Shown here piece by piece: positions 1-10,347 of a stretch of 64,000 nucleotides of DNA (position 1 is the first letter of the stretch; every line of letters begins with the position of its first letter). The DNA is from Deinococcus sp045062605 (GTDB taxonomy: Bacteria > Deinococcota > Deinococci > Deinococcales > Deinococcaceae), in assembly GCF_045062605.1 (NCBI RefSeq), contig NZ_JBJGDW010000012.1, positions 19,946 through 83,945 on the forward strand, in the 5' to 3' direction. Under the pieces are notes generated by a model. The model was not told the origin of the DNA and did not search any database. It saw only the letters and a list, made by a program, of their open reading frames with translations. The position numbers and the translations under genes are program-made.

Positions 1-1
1 A

Positions 2-445
2 GAGGTGGCCTTCGATCTGGCGGCCCGATATCCGAAGCACGCGGGCGCACTGATTGCCTGCGCGCCCACCGGTATTCCCGAAAACCCCAGCGTCCCCGCC
101 CAACTTGTCCGGCTGCTGGTCGATCTGCCCCGCGAAAGGCTGGGGCTGTTGATTCCTGGCCTGCGTGCCTACGCCCACTGCGGCGTGCGGCGAATGCTGA
201 AGCTGGCACAGGATCAGGATGGACACGACACCGGCCCCCTGCTGGCGCATATCCGTGTGCCGACGCTGCTTGTGGACGGTACATCCGATCCTGTGATCCG
301 CCTATGGACCCTGGAGGCCATCCGCAAAGCCATTCCCGCCGCGTATGTCTGTGAAATCAAGGGCGGCACGCACGCCCTTACTGACGTCTTTCCGCGCACC
401 GTGGCCCGCTACACACTGGACTTTCTGAAAGCCGTCAATCAATAG
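2..445 (+). CDS. Alpha/beta-fold hydrolase, C-terminal part (truncated by window start)
   Basis: This open frame continues upstream of the window, so only about 147 C-terminal residues are visible. The first visible residues (VAFDLAARYP) resemble the helix that follows the nucleophile elbow of alpha/beta hydrolases. The expected catalytic acid (LVDGTSDPVI) and the late histidine (KGGTHALTDVFP) are both present in the right order. The substrate cannot be judged without the N-terminus. The gene converges on aspS, and the junction holds a repeat element (451-490) and the aspS terminator. Confidence 0.75.
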   Translation, partial: EVAFDLAARYPKHAGALIACAPTGIPENPSVPAQLVRLLVDLPRERLGLLIPGLRAYAHCGVRRMLKLAQDQDGHDTGPLLAHIRVPTLLVDGTSDPVIRLWTLEAIRKAIPAAYVCEIKGGTHALTDVFPRTVARYTLDFLKAVNQ

Positions 446-450
446 TCCAT

Positions 451-490
451 AAACTCTTCACAATCTGGATTTATCGTGAAACTATTCACT
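451..490 (-). repeat. GTGAA convergent-junction element, copy 1
   Basis: Read on the minus strand, a GTGAA-TAGT-TTCAC inverted repeat (476-489) is followed after exactly 14 bases by another GTGAA (457-461). The same layout and spacing recurs at 15161-15198 and 24658-24695. All three copies lie between the 3' ends of convergent genes. Function is unknown. Confidence 0.7.
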
Positions 491-502
491 AATCGAAAAT
501 GC

Positions 503-527
503 AAAAAGGGAGGTCAAACGCCTCCCC
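503..527 (-). terminator. Rho-independent terminator of aspS
   Basis: On the minus strand a GGGAGG/CCTCCC stem with a 7-base loop is followed by five T. It lies directly downstream of the aspS stop codon. Confidence 0.8.
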
Positions 528-532
528 ATTCT

Positions 533-2278
533 TTATTCTCGCGCCAGATCCAGTCCCACTTCGGCCAGTTGTTCCGCCGAAACGGGGGAGGGGGCCAGGG
601 CCATCAGGTCCGCGCCACGGTTGTTTTTGGGAAAGGCGATCACCTCGCGGATGCTGCCTGCCCCGGCCATGACCATCACCAGACGGTCAAAACCCCAGGC
701 GATGCCGCCGTGCGGAGGCGTACCGGATTCCAGCGCGTCCAGGAAGAAGCCGAACTGCCGCCGCGCTTCCTCGGGGGTAAAGCCGATGGCCGCGAACATC
801 TGTTCCTGCACTGCCGGATCGTGGATACGGACACTGCCGCCGCCGATCTCGAAGCCGTTGAGAACCAGATCGTAGGCCTGGGCACGAATCTCGCCCTGAC
901 GCTCGGTGCCGAAGAGAGCCACGTCCTCGGGGTGCGGGGCAGTGAAGGGGTGGTGCATGTAAGTCCAGCTCGCGCTGTCCTCGTCGTATTCCAGTTGGGG
1001 GAAATCGGTGACCCAGGAGACGTGGAACTGTGGGCCAGCCACCGCCAGGGAAAACAGATCGCGCAGGCCCAGGCGGACGGCCCCCAACGCCGTGACCGCC
1101 CGCTTCCACTCGCCCGCCGCAAAGAGCAGGGTGCCGCCGTCCTGCACGCCCGTTTTCTCCAGCAGCGCCGCCGTCTGATCACCCAGGAACTTGCTGATGC
1201 CCCCGGTGAATCCATTCCCGTTGCGCTTGGCCCACGCCAGACCTTTCGCGCCGTTCTGCTTGGCCACCCGCTCCAGTTCGTCGATCTGCTTGCGGGTCAG
1301 TTCCGATGTGGCCAGCACCTTGACCGTCTGGGCACTGGCGAAAGCAGCAAACTCGCCACCCGCAAACAACTCTGTCACATCCGCAAACTCCATGCCAAAC
1401 CGAAGATCTGGCTTGTCAGAGCCGTAACGGTCCATCGCGTCCTGATAACTCAGGCGGGGAAAGGGGATGGACAGGTCCACATCCAGCACGGTCTTGAAGA
1501 CGTGTGAGAGCAGGCGCTCCTGCAACTCCAGCACATCCTCCTGATCCATGAAGGACATCTCCATATCGAGCTGCGTGAAGTCTGGCTGGCGGTCCGCGCG
1601 CAGATCCTCGTCTCGGAAACAGCGGGCGAGCTGGTAATAGCGGTCAAACCCGGCGATCATCAACAGTTGCTTGAACAGTTGCGGACTCTGCGGCAGGGCA
1701 TAAAACTCGCCGGGATTCAGGCGGCTGGGCACCAGAAAATCCCGCGCTCCCTCCGGGGTGGATTTGGTGAGCATAGGGGTTTCGACGGCCACGAAGCCCT
1801 CGGCGTCCAGAAAGGCCGTGACCGCCGCCGTCGCCTTGCTGCGGAGCATGAGAGAGCGCTGCATCTCCGGGCGGCGCAGGTCCAGATAGCGGTACTTGAG
1901 GCGGATGTCCTCGGCCACGTCCGCGCCCTTTTCCAGCTCGAAAGGTGGGGTTTTGGCCGTGTTCAGCACCTTCACGCGAGAGGCAATCACCTCGTAATCC
2001 GCCGCACCACCCTTGCGCTGGCTTTCAGGGCGCAACTGGTAAGTGCCTTCAACCTCGGTCACGTACTCGGCGCGCAGGCGATCCGCCTCGGCAAAGGCGG
2101 AGGAATCCGGCTCCACCTGCACCTGAATCAGTCCGCTGCGGTCCCGCAATTCCAGGAAGATCAGGCCGCCCAGATCACGGCGGCGGTTGACCCAGCCCTG
2201 CACGGTGACGGTCTGCCCGGCGTAATTTTGCCCGGCGTGGGTGGGGGAGAGGTGGCCGATCATGGCGGTGCGTTTCAT
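533..2278 (-). CDS. aspS: Aspartyl-tRNA synthetase, bacterial type
   Basis: Charges tRNA-Asp with aspartate in the cytoplasm. The 581-residue length fits the long bacterial class II enzyme with a GAD insertion. The N-terminal OB fold (VQGWVNRRRDLGGLIFLEL) leads into class II motif 2 (ARCFRDEDLRADRQPDF) and ends with motif 3 (HGGIAWGFDRLVMVMAG). The ATG at 2278 overlaps the hisS stop as ATGA, so the two synthetases are translationally coupled in the order hisS-aspS. Deinococcus species may also carry an archaeal-type AspRS for amidotransferase-dependent Asn-tRNA; this copy is the bacterial type. A terminator follows the gene. Confidence 0.96.
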   Translation of the reverse strand: MKRTAMIGHLSPTHAGQNYAGQTVTVQGWVNRRRDLGGLIFLELRDRSGLIQVQVEPDSSAFAEADRLRAEYVTEVEGTYQLRPESQRKGGAADYEVIASRVKVLNTAKTPPFELEKGADVAEDIRLKYRYLDLRRPEMQRSLMLRSKATAAVTAFLDAEGFVAVETPMLTKSTPEGARDFLVPSRLNPGEFYALPQSPQLFKQLLMIAGFDRYYQLARCFRDEDLRADRQPDFTQLDMEMSFMDQEDVLELQERLLSHVFKTVLDVDLSIPFPRLSYQDAMDRYGSDKPDLRFGMEFADVTELFAGGEFAAFASAQTVKVLATSELTRKQIDELERVAKQNGAKGLAWAKRNGNGFTGGISKFLGDQTAALLEKTGVQDGGTLLFAAGEWKRAVTALGAVRLGLRDLFSLAVAGPQFHVSWVTDFPQLEYDEDSASWTYMHHPFTAPHPEDVALFGTERQGEIRAQAYDLVLNGFEIGGGSVRIHDPAVQEQMFAAIGFTPEEARRQFGFFLDALESGTPPHGGIAWGFDRLVMVMAGAGSIREVIAFPKNNRGADLMALAPSPVSAEQLAEVGLDLARE

Positions 2279-3633
2279 GGGGACTCCTGTGGAGTTGGAT
2301 TGTGGGGCGTGGGTTGTGGGGAGTGGGAAAAGATCGAGGTTTGCTCCTCAGCTTCGAGAAAAGCCGCAAGCTTCGAAACCCCAATCACGCGCTGTTCGCC
2401 ACTCTGCAAATTCTTGAGACTCAGGGTTCCGTTCTCGATTTCTTGCGAACCAAGTAAAGCGATCCAGCGCACGCCCCGGCGTTCGGCGTCCTTAAAAGCA
2501 CTGCCCGGTTTCATGGCACGGTAGGCGAACTCGGTGCGGGCCACGGCGCGGGCATCTATCGCGATCTTCGCCGCGTGTGGCACGTTCTCCTCATCCAGCG
2601 CGACGACATAGAGGAGCGCCCCCTCGGTCTGAGGTAGCTCGGCACCTTCCGCTTCCAGCGCCAGCAACAGCCGCTCGACGCCGAAGGCCCAGCCGATCCC
2701 TGGTGTGGCCTGTCCGCCCAGAATCTCGGCCAGACCGTCGTAGCGTCCGCCCCCGCCCAGCGCAGACTTTGCGCCCACACCCTCATGGTGCAGCTCCCAG
2801 GCGGTGCGGCGGTAGTAGTCCAGCCCGCGCACGATGCTGGGATCAAGGTCATACGGCACGCCCCAGTCCTTCAGATAGCCCTGAACGGCTTCAAAGTGTG
2901 CTCGCGCCTCGTCTCCCAGAAAATCAAGCATCGGCTTGACGCTCAACTCGGCAATCAAGTCCTGATCGCCCTCGCTCTTGCTGTCCAGAATTCGCATCGG
3001 ATTGCGGGTCAGGCGATCTTTGGAGTCGTCGGAGAGACGGTCAAGATGCGCGGTGAACAACTCCCGCAGATAGGCGTTGTAAGCCTCTCTATCTGCTGGA
3101 TCGCCGATACTCCCCAGCTTGACGCGCACTTCCTTCAGGCCCAGTTCGCGCACCACGTCTACCATTAAAGCAATGGCCTCGGCATCCACGAGGGGATCAG
3201 CGCTGCCCAGTACCTCGTAATCCACCTGATGAAACTGGCGATACCGGCCCTTCTGCACGTTCTCGGCGCGGAAGATCGGCCCCGAAGTCCACAGTTTCAG
3301 GGGCGTGGGCAACTGCTTGAGGCCGTTCTGGAGGTAAGCCCGCACGATGGCCGCCGTTCCCTCCGGGCGCAGGATGAACCCGCCGTGGTCCCCGAAGTAG
3401 TACACGGTAAACATTTCCTTGCGGACGATATCGGTGCTGTCGCCCACGCCGCGCTTGACCAGTTCGGCTTCCTCAAAGACGGGCGTATCGATGCGATGCG
3501 CTCCGGCGCGCTCCAGCACACGCCGCGCGGTTTCAGTCAGCCAGATATGCGCGGCGGCACTGGTGACGGGTGAGAGTTTGGGACTGCCCGGCGGCAGCAG
3601 ATCGTTGGTCCCCTTGGGGCGGGTAATCGCCAT
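2275..3633 (-). CDS. hisS: Histidyl-tRNA synthetase
   Basis: Class II synthetase charging tRNA-His. The N-terminus (RPKGTNDLLPP) and the histidine signatures LDYYRRTAWELHHEG and GGGGRYDGLAEILGG are all present. The family fold ends near LAAFLEAEEQ. The last roughly 20 residues are a Ser/Pro/His-rich tail encoded by C-rich spacer-like DNA that runs straight into the aspS start. The ATG at 3633 is only 10 nt after a TAGACT -10 hexamer, so the mRNA is probably leaderless or nearly so. First gene of a hisS-aspS unit. Confidence 0.95.
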   Translation of the reverse strand: MAITRPKGTNDLLPPGSPKLSPVTSAAAHIWLTETARRVLERAGAHRIDTPVFEEAELVKRGVGDSTDIVRKEMFTVYYFGDHGGFILRPEGTAAIVRAYLQNGLKQLPTPLKLWTSGPIFRAENVQKGRYRQFHQVDYEVLGSADPLVDAEAIALMVDVVRELGLKEVRVKLGSIGDPADREAYNAYLRELFTAHLDRLSDDSKDRLTRNPMRILDSKSEGDQDLIAELSVKPMLDFLGDEARAHFEAVQGYLKDWGVPYDLDPSIVRGLDYYRRTAWELHHEGVGAKSALGGGGRYDGLAEILGGQATPGIGWAFGVERLLLALEAEGAELPQTEGALLYVVALDEENVPHAAKIAIDARAVARTEFAYRAMKPGSAFKDAERRGVRWIALLGSQEIENGTLSLKNLQSGEQRVIGVSKLAAFLEAEEQTSIFSHSPQPTPHNPTPQESP

Positions 3634-3643
3634 AACAGAGGGG

Positions 3644-3673
3644 AGTCTACGGGTCTGAAGGTCAAAGGGTCAA
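3644..3673 (-). promoter_or_regulatory. Promoter of hisS-aspS
   Basis: Minus strand TTGACC (3668-3673), an 18-base spacer, then TAGACT (3644-3649). The expected transcription start is within a few bases of the hisS ATG. Confidence 0.55.
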
Positions 3674-3685
3674 AGACGGAGGCGC

Positions 3686-3710
3686 AAACAGGGGAGAGGC
3701 CGCCTCCCCC
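3686..3710 (-). terminator. Terminator of the small lipoprotein gene
   Basis: On the minus strand GGGGGAGG and CCTCTCCCC form an 8-bp stem (one wobble) around a 3-base loop. It is followed by TGTTT, so the T tract is weak. Confidence 0.5.
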
Positions 3711-3741
3711 ATTCAGGAAAGGCGGCCCCTGGAAAGAGGAC

Positions 3742-4110
3742 TTACTGGCGGACGCTGTAGGGCAGGCCGGTGGACTGCTTGCCCGCCACTTCCACGAACA
3801 GCCAGCTTCCGCCCACCGGGGCGTCGGCGGGAATGGTCAGAACGATCTCGCTGTCGGTCCAGGACTGAATGGCCGAGGCCGGGAAGACGTAGCCGCCTTT
3901 CCCCGTTTCATCGGCCCCCAGGCGAACTTGCCCGGTGCCGGGGCCACCCAGATAACGGCCCTGAACGGTAAGTGAACCGCCGCGCGTTGCGGCTTCCGAG
4001 ACTTTGATCAGCACAGGCGTCACCGTGACGAAGCGGTCTGTGGATTGAGAGGGCGCGCAGGACGCCAGAGCGCCTACCATGAGTGAAGAAGCAACCAAGA
4101 AACGCAGCAT
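3742..4110 (-). CDS. Small predicted lipoprotein with IPT/TIG-like fold
   Basis: A 122-residue protein. It begins MLRFLVASSLMVGALASC, a lipoprotein signal peptide with the lipobox LASC, so it should be anchored to a membrane on the outside. The remainder (SLTVQGRYLGG, then IQSWTDSEIVLTIP and GGSWLFVEVAGK) resembles a single IPT/TIG-type beta-sandwich, which is an inference from pattern only. The start at 4110 is preferred over an upstream in-frame ATG at 4131 because GGAGG lies 8 nt before it and because the shorter form starts directly with the signal peptide. Divergent from the lipid-kinase gene. Confidence 0.75.
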   Translation of the reverse strand: MLRFLVASSLMVGALASCAPSQSTDRFVTVTPVLIKVSEAATRGGSLTVQGRYLGGPGTGQVRLGADETGKGGYVFPASAIQSWTDSEIVLTIPADAPVGGSWLFVEVAGKQSTGLPYSVRQ

Positions 4111-4137
4111 AGCAACAGCCTCCGAATTCACAGTCTA

Positions 4138-5106
4138 ATGAAAGGTCAGATGACAGGTCAAACCTCCCCCCCCGGCCCCCCCAACACTCCCAAGGCCCAA
4201 CGCGTACTGGTGGTCTTTAATCCCAAGAGCGGCGATGGCGACAGCGATCTGCCGGAATTCGTGCGTCTGCTGCGGGCAGGCGGAGCGGAGGTGGTGCAGC
4301 GGGAAACGAAAAAAGACACGCCGCTGGCGGAGCAGGTGGGCGATCTGGACGCCTTCGACATCCTGGTCGCGGCTGGGGGAGACGGAACCGTGAGCAGTCT
4401 GGCCTACGCCATCCGTGACAGTGGCGTGCCGTTGCTGGCCTTTCCCGCCGGAACCGCCAACCTGATCGCGCAGAATCTGGATCTGCCCACCACCGCGCCA
4501 GAACTGGCTGATCTGGTGCTGGCCGGACACTGCATCACCGTCGATCTGGGCGAGATCGAAGTGGGCGGCAAGAAGAACGGGTTTGCCATGCTGGCCGGGG
4601 CTGGGGCGGACGCTGCCATGATCCGCGACAGCGAGGATCTGAAGGAACACTTTGGCGTGATGGCATACGTCCTGAGCGCCATGAAGCAGCTTAACCCGAA
4701 AAAGACGACGTTCACGCTGACCATCGACGGCAAGACGCGCGAATTTGAGGGCATCGGCGTGATGGCCGCCAACTTCGGGATGGCCAATTACCGCATGCCG
4801 ATCACCACCGATATCGATCCAGCGGACGGTCAGTTCACGGTGGTGCTGCTCAAGGCGGGCAATCTGCTGCGCCTGATTCCTAACCTGATCGACTCGTTGC
4901 GCGCCAAGCTGCATCTGGGGGACCCGCTGTTCAGCGATAACCTGGAAACCCTGCATGCCTGCGAGATAACGGTAGAGGCCGCCGATCCCTTCCCGCTGCA
5001 ATACGACGGCGAGCTGATGGTGGAAACCACGCCGTTCACGGCCCGCATCCTGACCGGCGCGGCGCGGTTCATCACGGCGGCCAGGAAGGAAGAGGTGGAG
5101 ACGTAA
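4138..5106 (+). CDS. Diacylglycerol/lipid kinase-family protein (YegS/BmrU type)
   Basis: A 322-residue protein of the DAGK catalytic-domain family, which phosphorylates lipid or sphingosine-like hydroxyls with ATP. Visible motifs are VVFNPKSGDGDSD, the nucleotide-binding VAAGGDGTVSSLAYA, and PAGTANLIAQNLDLP, in the usual order. A C-terminal beta-sandwich half follows, ending PLQYDGELMVETTPF. The true start may be the second ATG at 4150, because a TCTAAT hexamer overlaps the first ATG. The substrate is not predictable from sequence. Confidence 0.85.
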   Translation: MKGQMTGQTSPPGPPNTPKAQRVLVVFNPKSGDGDSDLPEFVRLLRAGGAEVVQRETKKDTPLAEQVGDLDAFDILVAAGGDGTVSSLAYAIRDSGVPLLAFPAGTANLIAQNLDLPTTAPELADLVLAGHCITVDLGEIEVGGKKNGFAMLAGAGADAAMIRDSEDLKEHFGVMAYVLSAMKQLNPKKTTFTLTIDGKTREFEGIGVMAANFGMANYRMPITTDIDPADGQFTVVLLKAGNLLRLIPNLIDSLRAKLHLGDPLFSDNLETLHACEITVEAADPFPLQYDGELMVETTPFTARILTGAARFITAARKEEVET

Positions 5107-5118
5107 GCACAAGTCGTT

Positions 5119-5124
5119 ATGCTT
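5119..5124 (+). promoter_or_regulatory. -10 element of a leaderless promoter
   Basis: TATGCT lies 5 nt before the GTG start of the HNH-like gene at 5130; no clear -35 was found. Confidence 0.4.
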
Positions 5125-5129
5125 CAGGG

Positions 5130-5582
5130 GTGGCGAACTCCATTCTCGTGACCGAAGACGAGAGAAGCTGCCGGGTCTGTCATCAGACAAAGCTCCTTCA
5201 ACTTTTTCCAAAGAACCGCCCTGATGGGAGTCGATTTTTTCGCTGCCTGGACTGTCAGGCCACCGCATATAAGACGAGATATCACCAAGATGCCCAACGG
5301 CGCGCCCTTCAGGTTGCCTACAGCATGAACGGAAGTGTGGAACGGCGCTTTCCAGATCTGGAGCGTTTACCGCCCGAGCAACTTGTCGAGGTCATGGTGA
5401 CAACGGAAATATGCCGATACTGTGGTTTGCCCAATGGCGATTCGGGACGCGGCTTTCAGCTCAGCAACATCGCACTGTGCTGTGACCGCTGCAACCGTGC
5501 CAAGTGGGATTCCACAGAGGCCGAATATCTGGACTGGCTGCGTGAGGCGGCGGCAAGATTGACCAGCGTCTCCAAAGAATAA
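5130..5582 (+). CDS. Zinc-binding HNH-like protein, possibly degenerate
   Basis: A 150-residue protein with two zinc-binding pairs in each half. The N-terminal part has CRVC and CLDC. The C-terminal part has CRYCGLP and then SNIALCCDRCNRAKWD, the typical end of phage-type HNH nucleases, followed by an EYLDWL helix. In those nucleases a segment like LDRxDN lies between the two; here only about 12 residues (GLPNGDSGRGFQ) remain, and the usual DH is absent. It may therefore bind nucleic acid without cutting, or be a remnant. The GTG start follows a TATGCT hexamer. Its neighbour is a tyrosine recombinase. Confidence 0.65.
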   Translation: MANSILVTEDERSCRVCHQTKLLQLFPKNRPDGSRFFRCLDCQATAYKTRYHQDAQRRALQVAYSMNGSVERRFPDLERLPPEQLVEVMVTTEICRYCGLPNGDSGRGFQLSNIALCCDRCNRAKWDSTEAEYLDWLREAAARLTSVSKE

Positions 5583-5592
5583 TCTTATGACC

Positions 5593-5598
5593 TATAAT
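5593..5598 (+). promoter_or_regulatory. -10 element upstream of the recombinase gene
   Basis: A perfect TATAAT hexamer in the 55-bp gap before the recombinase start; no matching -35 at 16-18 bp. A GGAG at 5623-5626 may be the ribosome site. Confidence 0.45.
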
Positions 5599-5637
5599 TT
5601 CACTTATGGGAAGTAGAAGCCTGGAGATGGGCCAGAA

Positions 5638-8163
<2,526 letters not shown>

Positions 8164-8238
8164 GATAGGGGCAGGGGATGAAAAGGTCAGGGGGTGTGCC
8201 TGTCCCTCACGCGGGCTGTGGGTTAAGATGACGGCACT

Positions 8239-8943
8239 TTGAGATTGGCTTTCATCAGCGACATTCACGGAAATATCCATGCCCTGACGGCAGTCAAACG
8301 GTTTCTGACCGAGAACATCGTCAATCAGGTGATCGTGGTGGGCGACCTGGTCGGCTACGGCGCAAGCCCTGGCCCGGTGATCGATTTCGTCAAGCGCGAG
8401 GGCTGGCCCACCGGTCTGGGGTCCAGCGACATGCGCGTTGCCATCGATCTGGGGGACCGTGAGGGACGGCGCGGCGTGGCCGATCAGGTGCTGACCTGGA
8501 CCAAGAAGATGCTGGCACCCGAGCAGACCGACTTCCTGCGCCGCCTTCCGCCGGGCGGACGGATCGTGACCCCGGTGGGCCGGGTGCGCTACTTCCACGG
8601 CAGCCCCCATGACCCCGAGCAGCGGCTGGACCTGATGTCCTCCGAGCGGGAACTGGAGGAGCTGGCCGAGACGCTGGGCGCACGGGTGATCGTGGTGGGC
8701 GGCTCGCACGTGCCGTTCAGCCGCGTGATCGGCGAGACCACCTTCGTCGATCCGGGTAGCGTGGGCCTGAGCCTCAACCATGAGCCGGGCGCGGACGTGG
8801 TGATCGTGGACTGCATCGGGCGCAAGCCGAAGGTCTCCCTGCACAAGGTGACCTATGATTACGCCTCCAGCGCCTTTGACATCATGGCCTGGAACCTGCC
8901 GCCCGTGATTGCGGATGTGATCAAGACGGGACGGATGGGGTAG
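8239..8943 (+). CDS. Metallophosphoesterase, MJ0936/YfcE-like, with atypical motif
   Basis: A 234-residue calcineurin-like phosphoesterase. The N-terminal metal motifs are intact (FISDIHGNIHAL, VVGDLVGYG), as is the later FHGSP. The usual GN(H/C/x)D segment reads LGSSDMRV, so the conserved Asn is replaced by Ser, and the usual GHTH motif reads GGSHVPF. It may be a divergent subfamily or have altered activity. The start is TTG at 8239; TAAGAT lies 9 nt before it, suggesting a leaderless mRNA. Divergent from lnt and convergent with the aminotransferase gene. Confidence 0.8.
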   Translation: MRLAFISDIHGNIHALTAVKRFLTENIVNQVIVVGDLVGYGASPGPVIDFVKREGWPTGLGSSDMRVAIDLGDREGRRGVADQVLTWTKKMLAPEQTDFLRRLPPGGRIVTPVGRVRYFHGSPHDPEQRLDLMSSERELEELAETLGARVIVVGGSHVPFSRVIGETTFVDPGSVGLSLNHEPGADVVIVDCIGRKPKVSLHKVTYDYASSAFDIMAWNLPPVIADVIKTGRMG

Positions 8944-8951
8944 CGGAGCGG

Positions 8952-8994
8952 AAACGAGAGGGGGCAAGTCGTTCTGACTTGCCCCCTCTCGTTT
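8952..8994. terminator. Bidirectional terminator, 19-bp perfect stem
   Basis: AAACGAGAGGGGGCAAGTC, a 5-base loop (gttct), then the exact reverse complement. It sits between the convergent metallophosphoesterase and aminotransferase genes. Confidence 0.85.
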
Positions 8995-8999
8995 CAGGA

Positions 9000-10157
9000 T
9001 CAGACCAGCACACCGTCCAGTGACTCGTCGAACCGTTCCACCAGCCCGCGTTCACCGAGAATATCTTCCAGGGCCGTCATCAGCGCGCGGTAGGGGCCGG
9101 GCCGGGCCGCCTCGCCCATCAGGCCCAGCCGCCAGATCACGCCCGCCGTGGGGCCGAGGCCGCCGGTCACGCTGATTTCGCGTTTTCGCAGCGCCTGTCG
9201 CACGCCCGCATCGTCAAAGCCCTCGGGCAGTCGCAGGGCCAGCACGGTGGGCAGGCGGTCCTCCGGGCGGCGCACATAGGGCGAGAAACCCAGCGGCTTC
9301 AGCGCACTGACAATCGCCTCACCCACCTGCTGCACGCGGCGCTGACGGGCCTCCATGCCTTCCTCCAGAGCGGCCTGGAGCGCCGCGTGAAAGGCGAAAT
9401 GCAGGTTGACCGGAACGGTGTGGTGATAGGTGTGGCGGGTCCAGTAGTCGCGCAGGCCCTCGAAATCGCAGTACCACAGCGGGGTGGGCGTGCGGCGGGC
9501 GGCATAGCGCGCCAGCGCCCGTTCGCTGATGGCCACCGGGGCCACGCCGGGGGGGGCGCTCAGGCACTTCTGCGCGCCGGTGTAGGCGTAATCCACGCCC
9601 CACTCGGCCATATGAAAGGGTTCCATCCCGGCGGTGGTCACGGCGTCCACGGTTAGTAAGGCTCCCGTGCCGCGCACCAGTTTGGCAATCTCGGGAACCG
9701 GATTCAGCACGCCGGTACTCGTCTCGCCATGAACCACCGCCACCATGCGGATGTCGCCGCCGTGAGCCAGTTGCGCGGCCACATCTTCCGGGCGGATCGC
9801 CTCGCCCAGTGGGGCCGTGACCAGCCGCACGCGCGCGCCGTAGCGGGCCGTCATCTCGGCCATGCGGCGGCCAAAGCTGCCGTTGGCGCAGACCAGCACC
9901 TCGTCACCTTCCTCCACCAGATTGGCGAAGCCCGCCTCCATGCCCAGGCTACCGGTCCCAGCCAGCAGCGCGGTAAAGCCCTCGGGTTCCGCGCCGTACA
10001 TCACGCGCAGGTCGTCCTGAATCTCGCGGTTCAGGGCGAACACTTCCGGGTCCATGTGGCCCAGCATCGGGCGGGTCATGGCGTGCATGGCGCGCGGATG
10101 GATCGGGGTGGGGCCGGGGGTCAGCAGGATGTGTTCAGGATAGGCGTCCAGGGGCAT
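9000..10157 (-). CDS. Class V aminotransferase (alanine-glyoxylate/serine-pyruvate type)
   Basis: A pyridoxal-phosphate enzyme of about 385 residues. The N-terminus (LLTPGPTPIHPRAM) is the hallmark of the alanine-glyoxylate/serine-pyruvate group. TGSLGMEAGFANLVEEGDEVLV, split across a few residues, forms the cofactor-phosphate region, and the Schiff-base lysine is in YTGAQKCLSAPPG (about 194). The exact amino donor is not decided by sequence. The start at 10157 is preferred over an in-frame ATG at 10184, because a promoter (TTGCTA, 16 bp, TTATTC) places transcription initiation at this ATG. Confidence 0.85.
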   Translation of the reverse strand: MPLDAYPEHILLTPGPTPIHPRAMHAMTRPMLGHMDPEVFALNREIQDDLRVMYGAEPEGFTALLAGTGSLGMEAGFANLVEEGDEVLVCANGSFGRRMAEMTARYGARVRLVTAPLGEAIRPEDVAAQLAHGGDIRMVAVVHGETSTGVLNPVPEIAKLVRGTGALLTVDAVTTAGMEPFHMAEWGVDYAYTGAQKCLSAPPGVAPVAISERALARYAARRTPTPLWYCDFEGLRDYWTRHTYHHTVPVNLHFAFHAALQAALEEGMEARQRRVQQVGEAIVSALKPLGFSPYVRRPEDRLPTVLALRLPEGFDDAGVRQALRKREISVTGGLGPTAGVIWRLGLMGEAARPGPYRALMTALEDILGERGLVERFDESLDGVLV

Positions 10158-10164
10158 GGTAGGA

Positions 10165-10192
10165 GAATAAGGTTTTGAAGCCATTTTAGCAA
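10165..10192 (-). promoter_or_regulatory. Promoter of the class V aminotransferase gene
   Basis: Minus strand TTGCTA (10187-10192), 16-base spacer, TTATTC (10165-10170), then 7 nt to the ATG. Fits a leaderless transcript. Confidence 0.55.
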
Positions 10193-10334
10193 CTTTATTG
10201 CGCTGGATTAGATTTCTAGCTCAGACAAAACAATTTTATTGCGTCAGAGTTGCCGGAGCTGAGCAATACGGTTGCTCGCCTCCAAATTCAGGCTCGATTC
10301 AGTCCGCCGTCACCTCCCCGACATGCAAAGTCAT

Positions 10335-10340
10335 TAGGAT
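10335..10340 (+). promoter_or_regulatory. -10 element of the leaderless HAD/murein-peptide operon
   Basis: TAGGAT followed by 7 nt and the ATG at 10348. The 160-bp gap before it also has two TTTATTGCG repeats (near 10195 and 10232) of unknown meaning. Confidence 0.45.
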
Positions 10341-10347
10341 TGACGTT

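Noticed and set aside
10195..10240. TTTATTGCG direct repeats upstream of the HAD operon as an operator
   Set aside because: Only two short copies 37 bp apart in an AT-rich spacer, one of them next to the divergent aminotransferase promoter; too weak to call.
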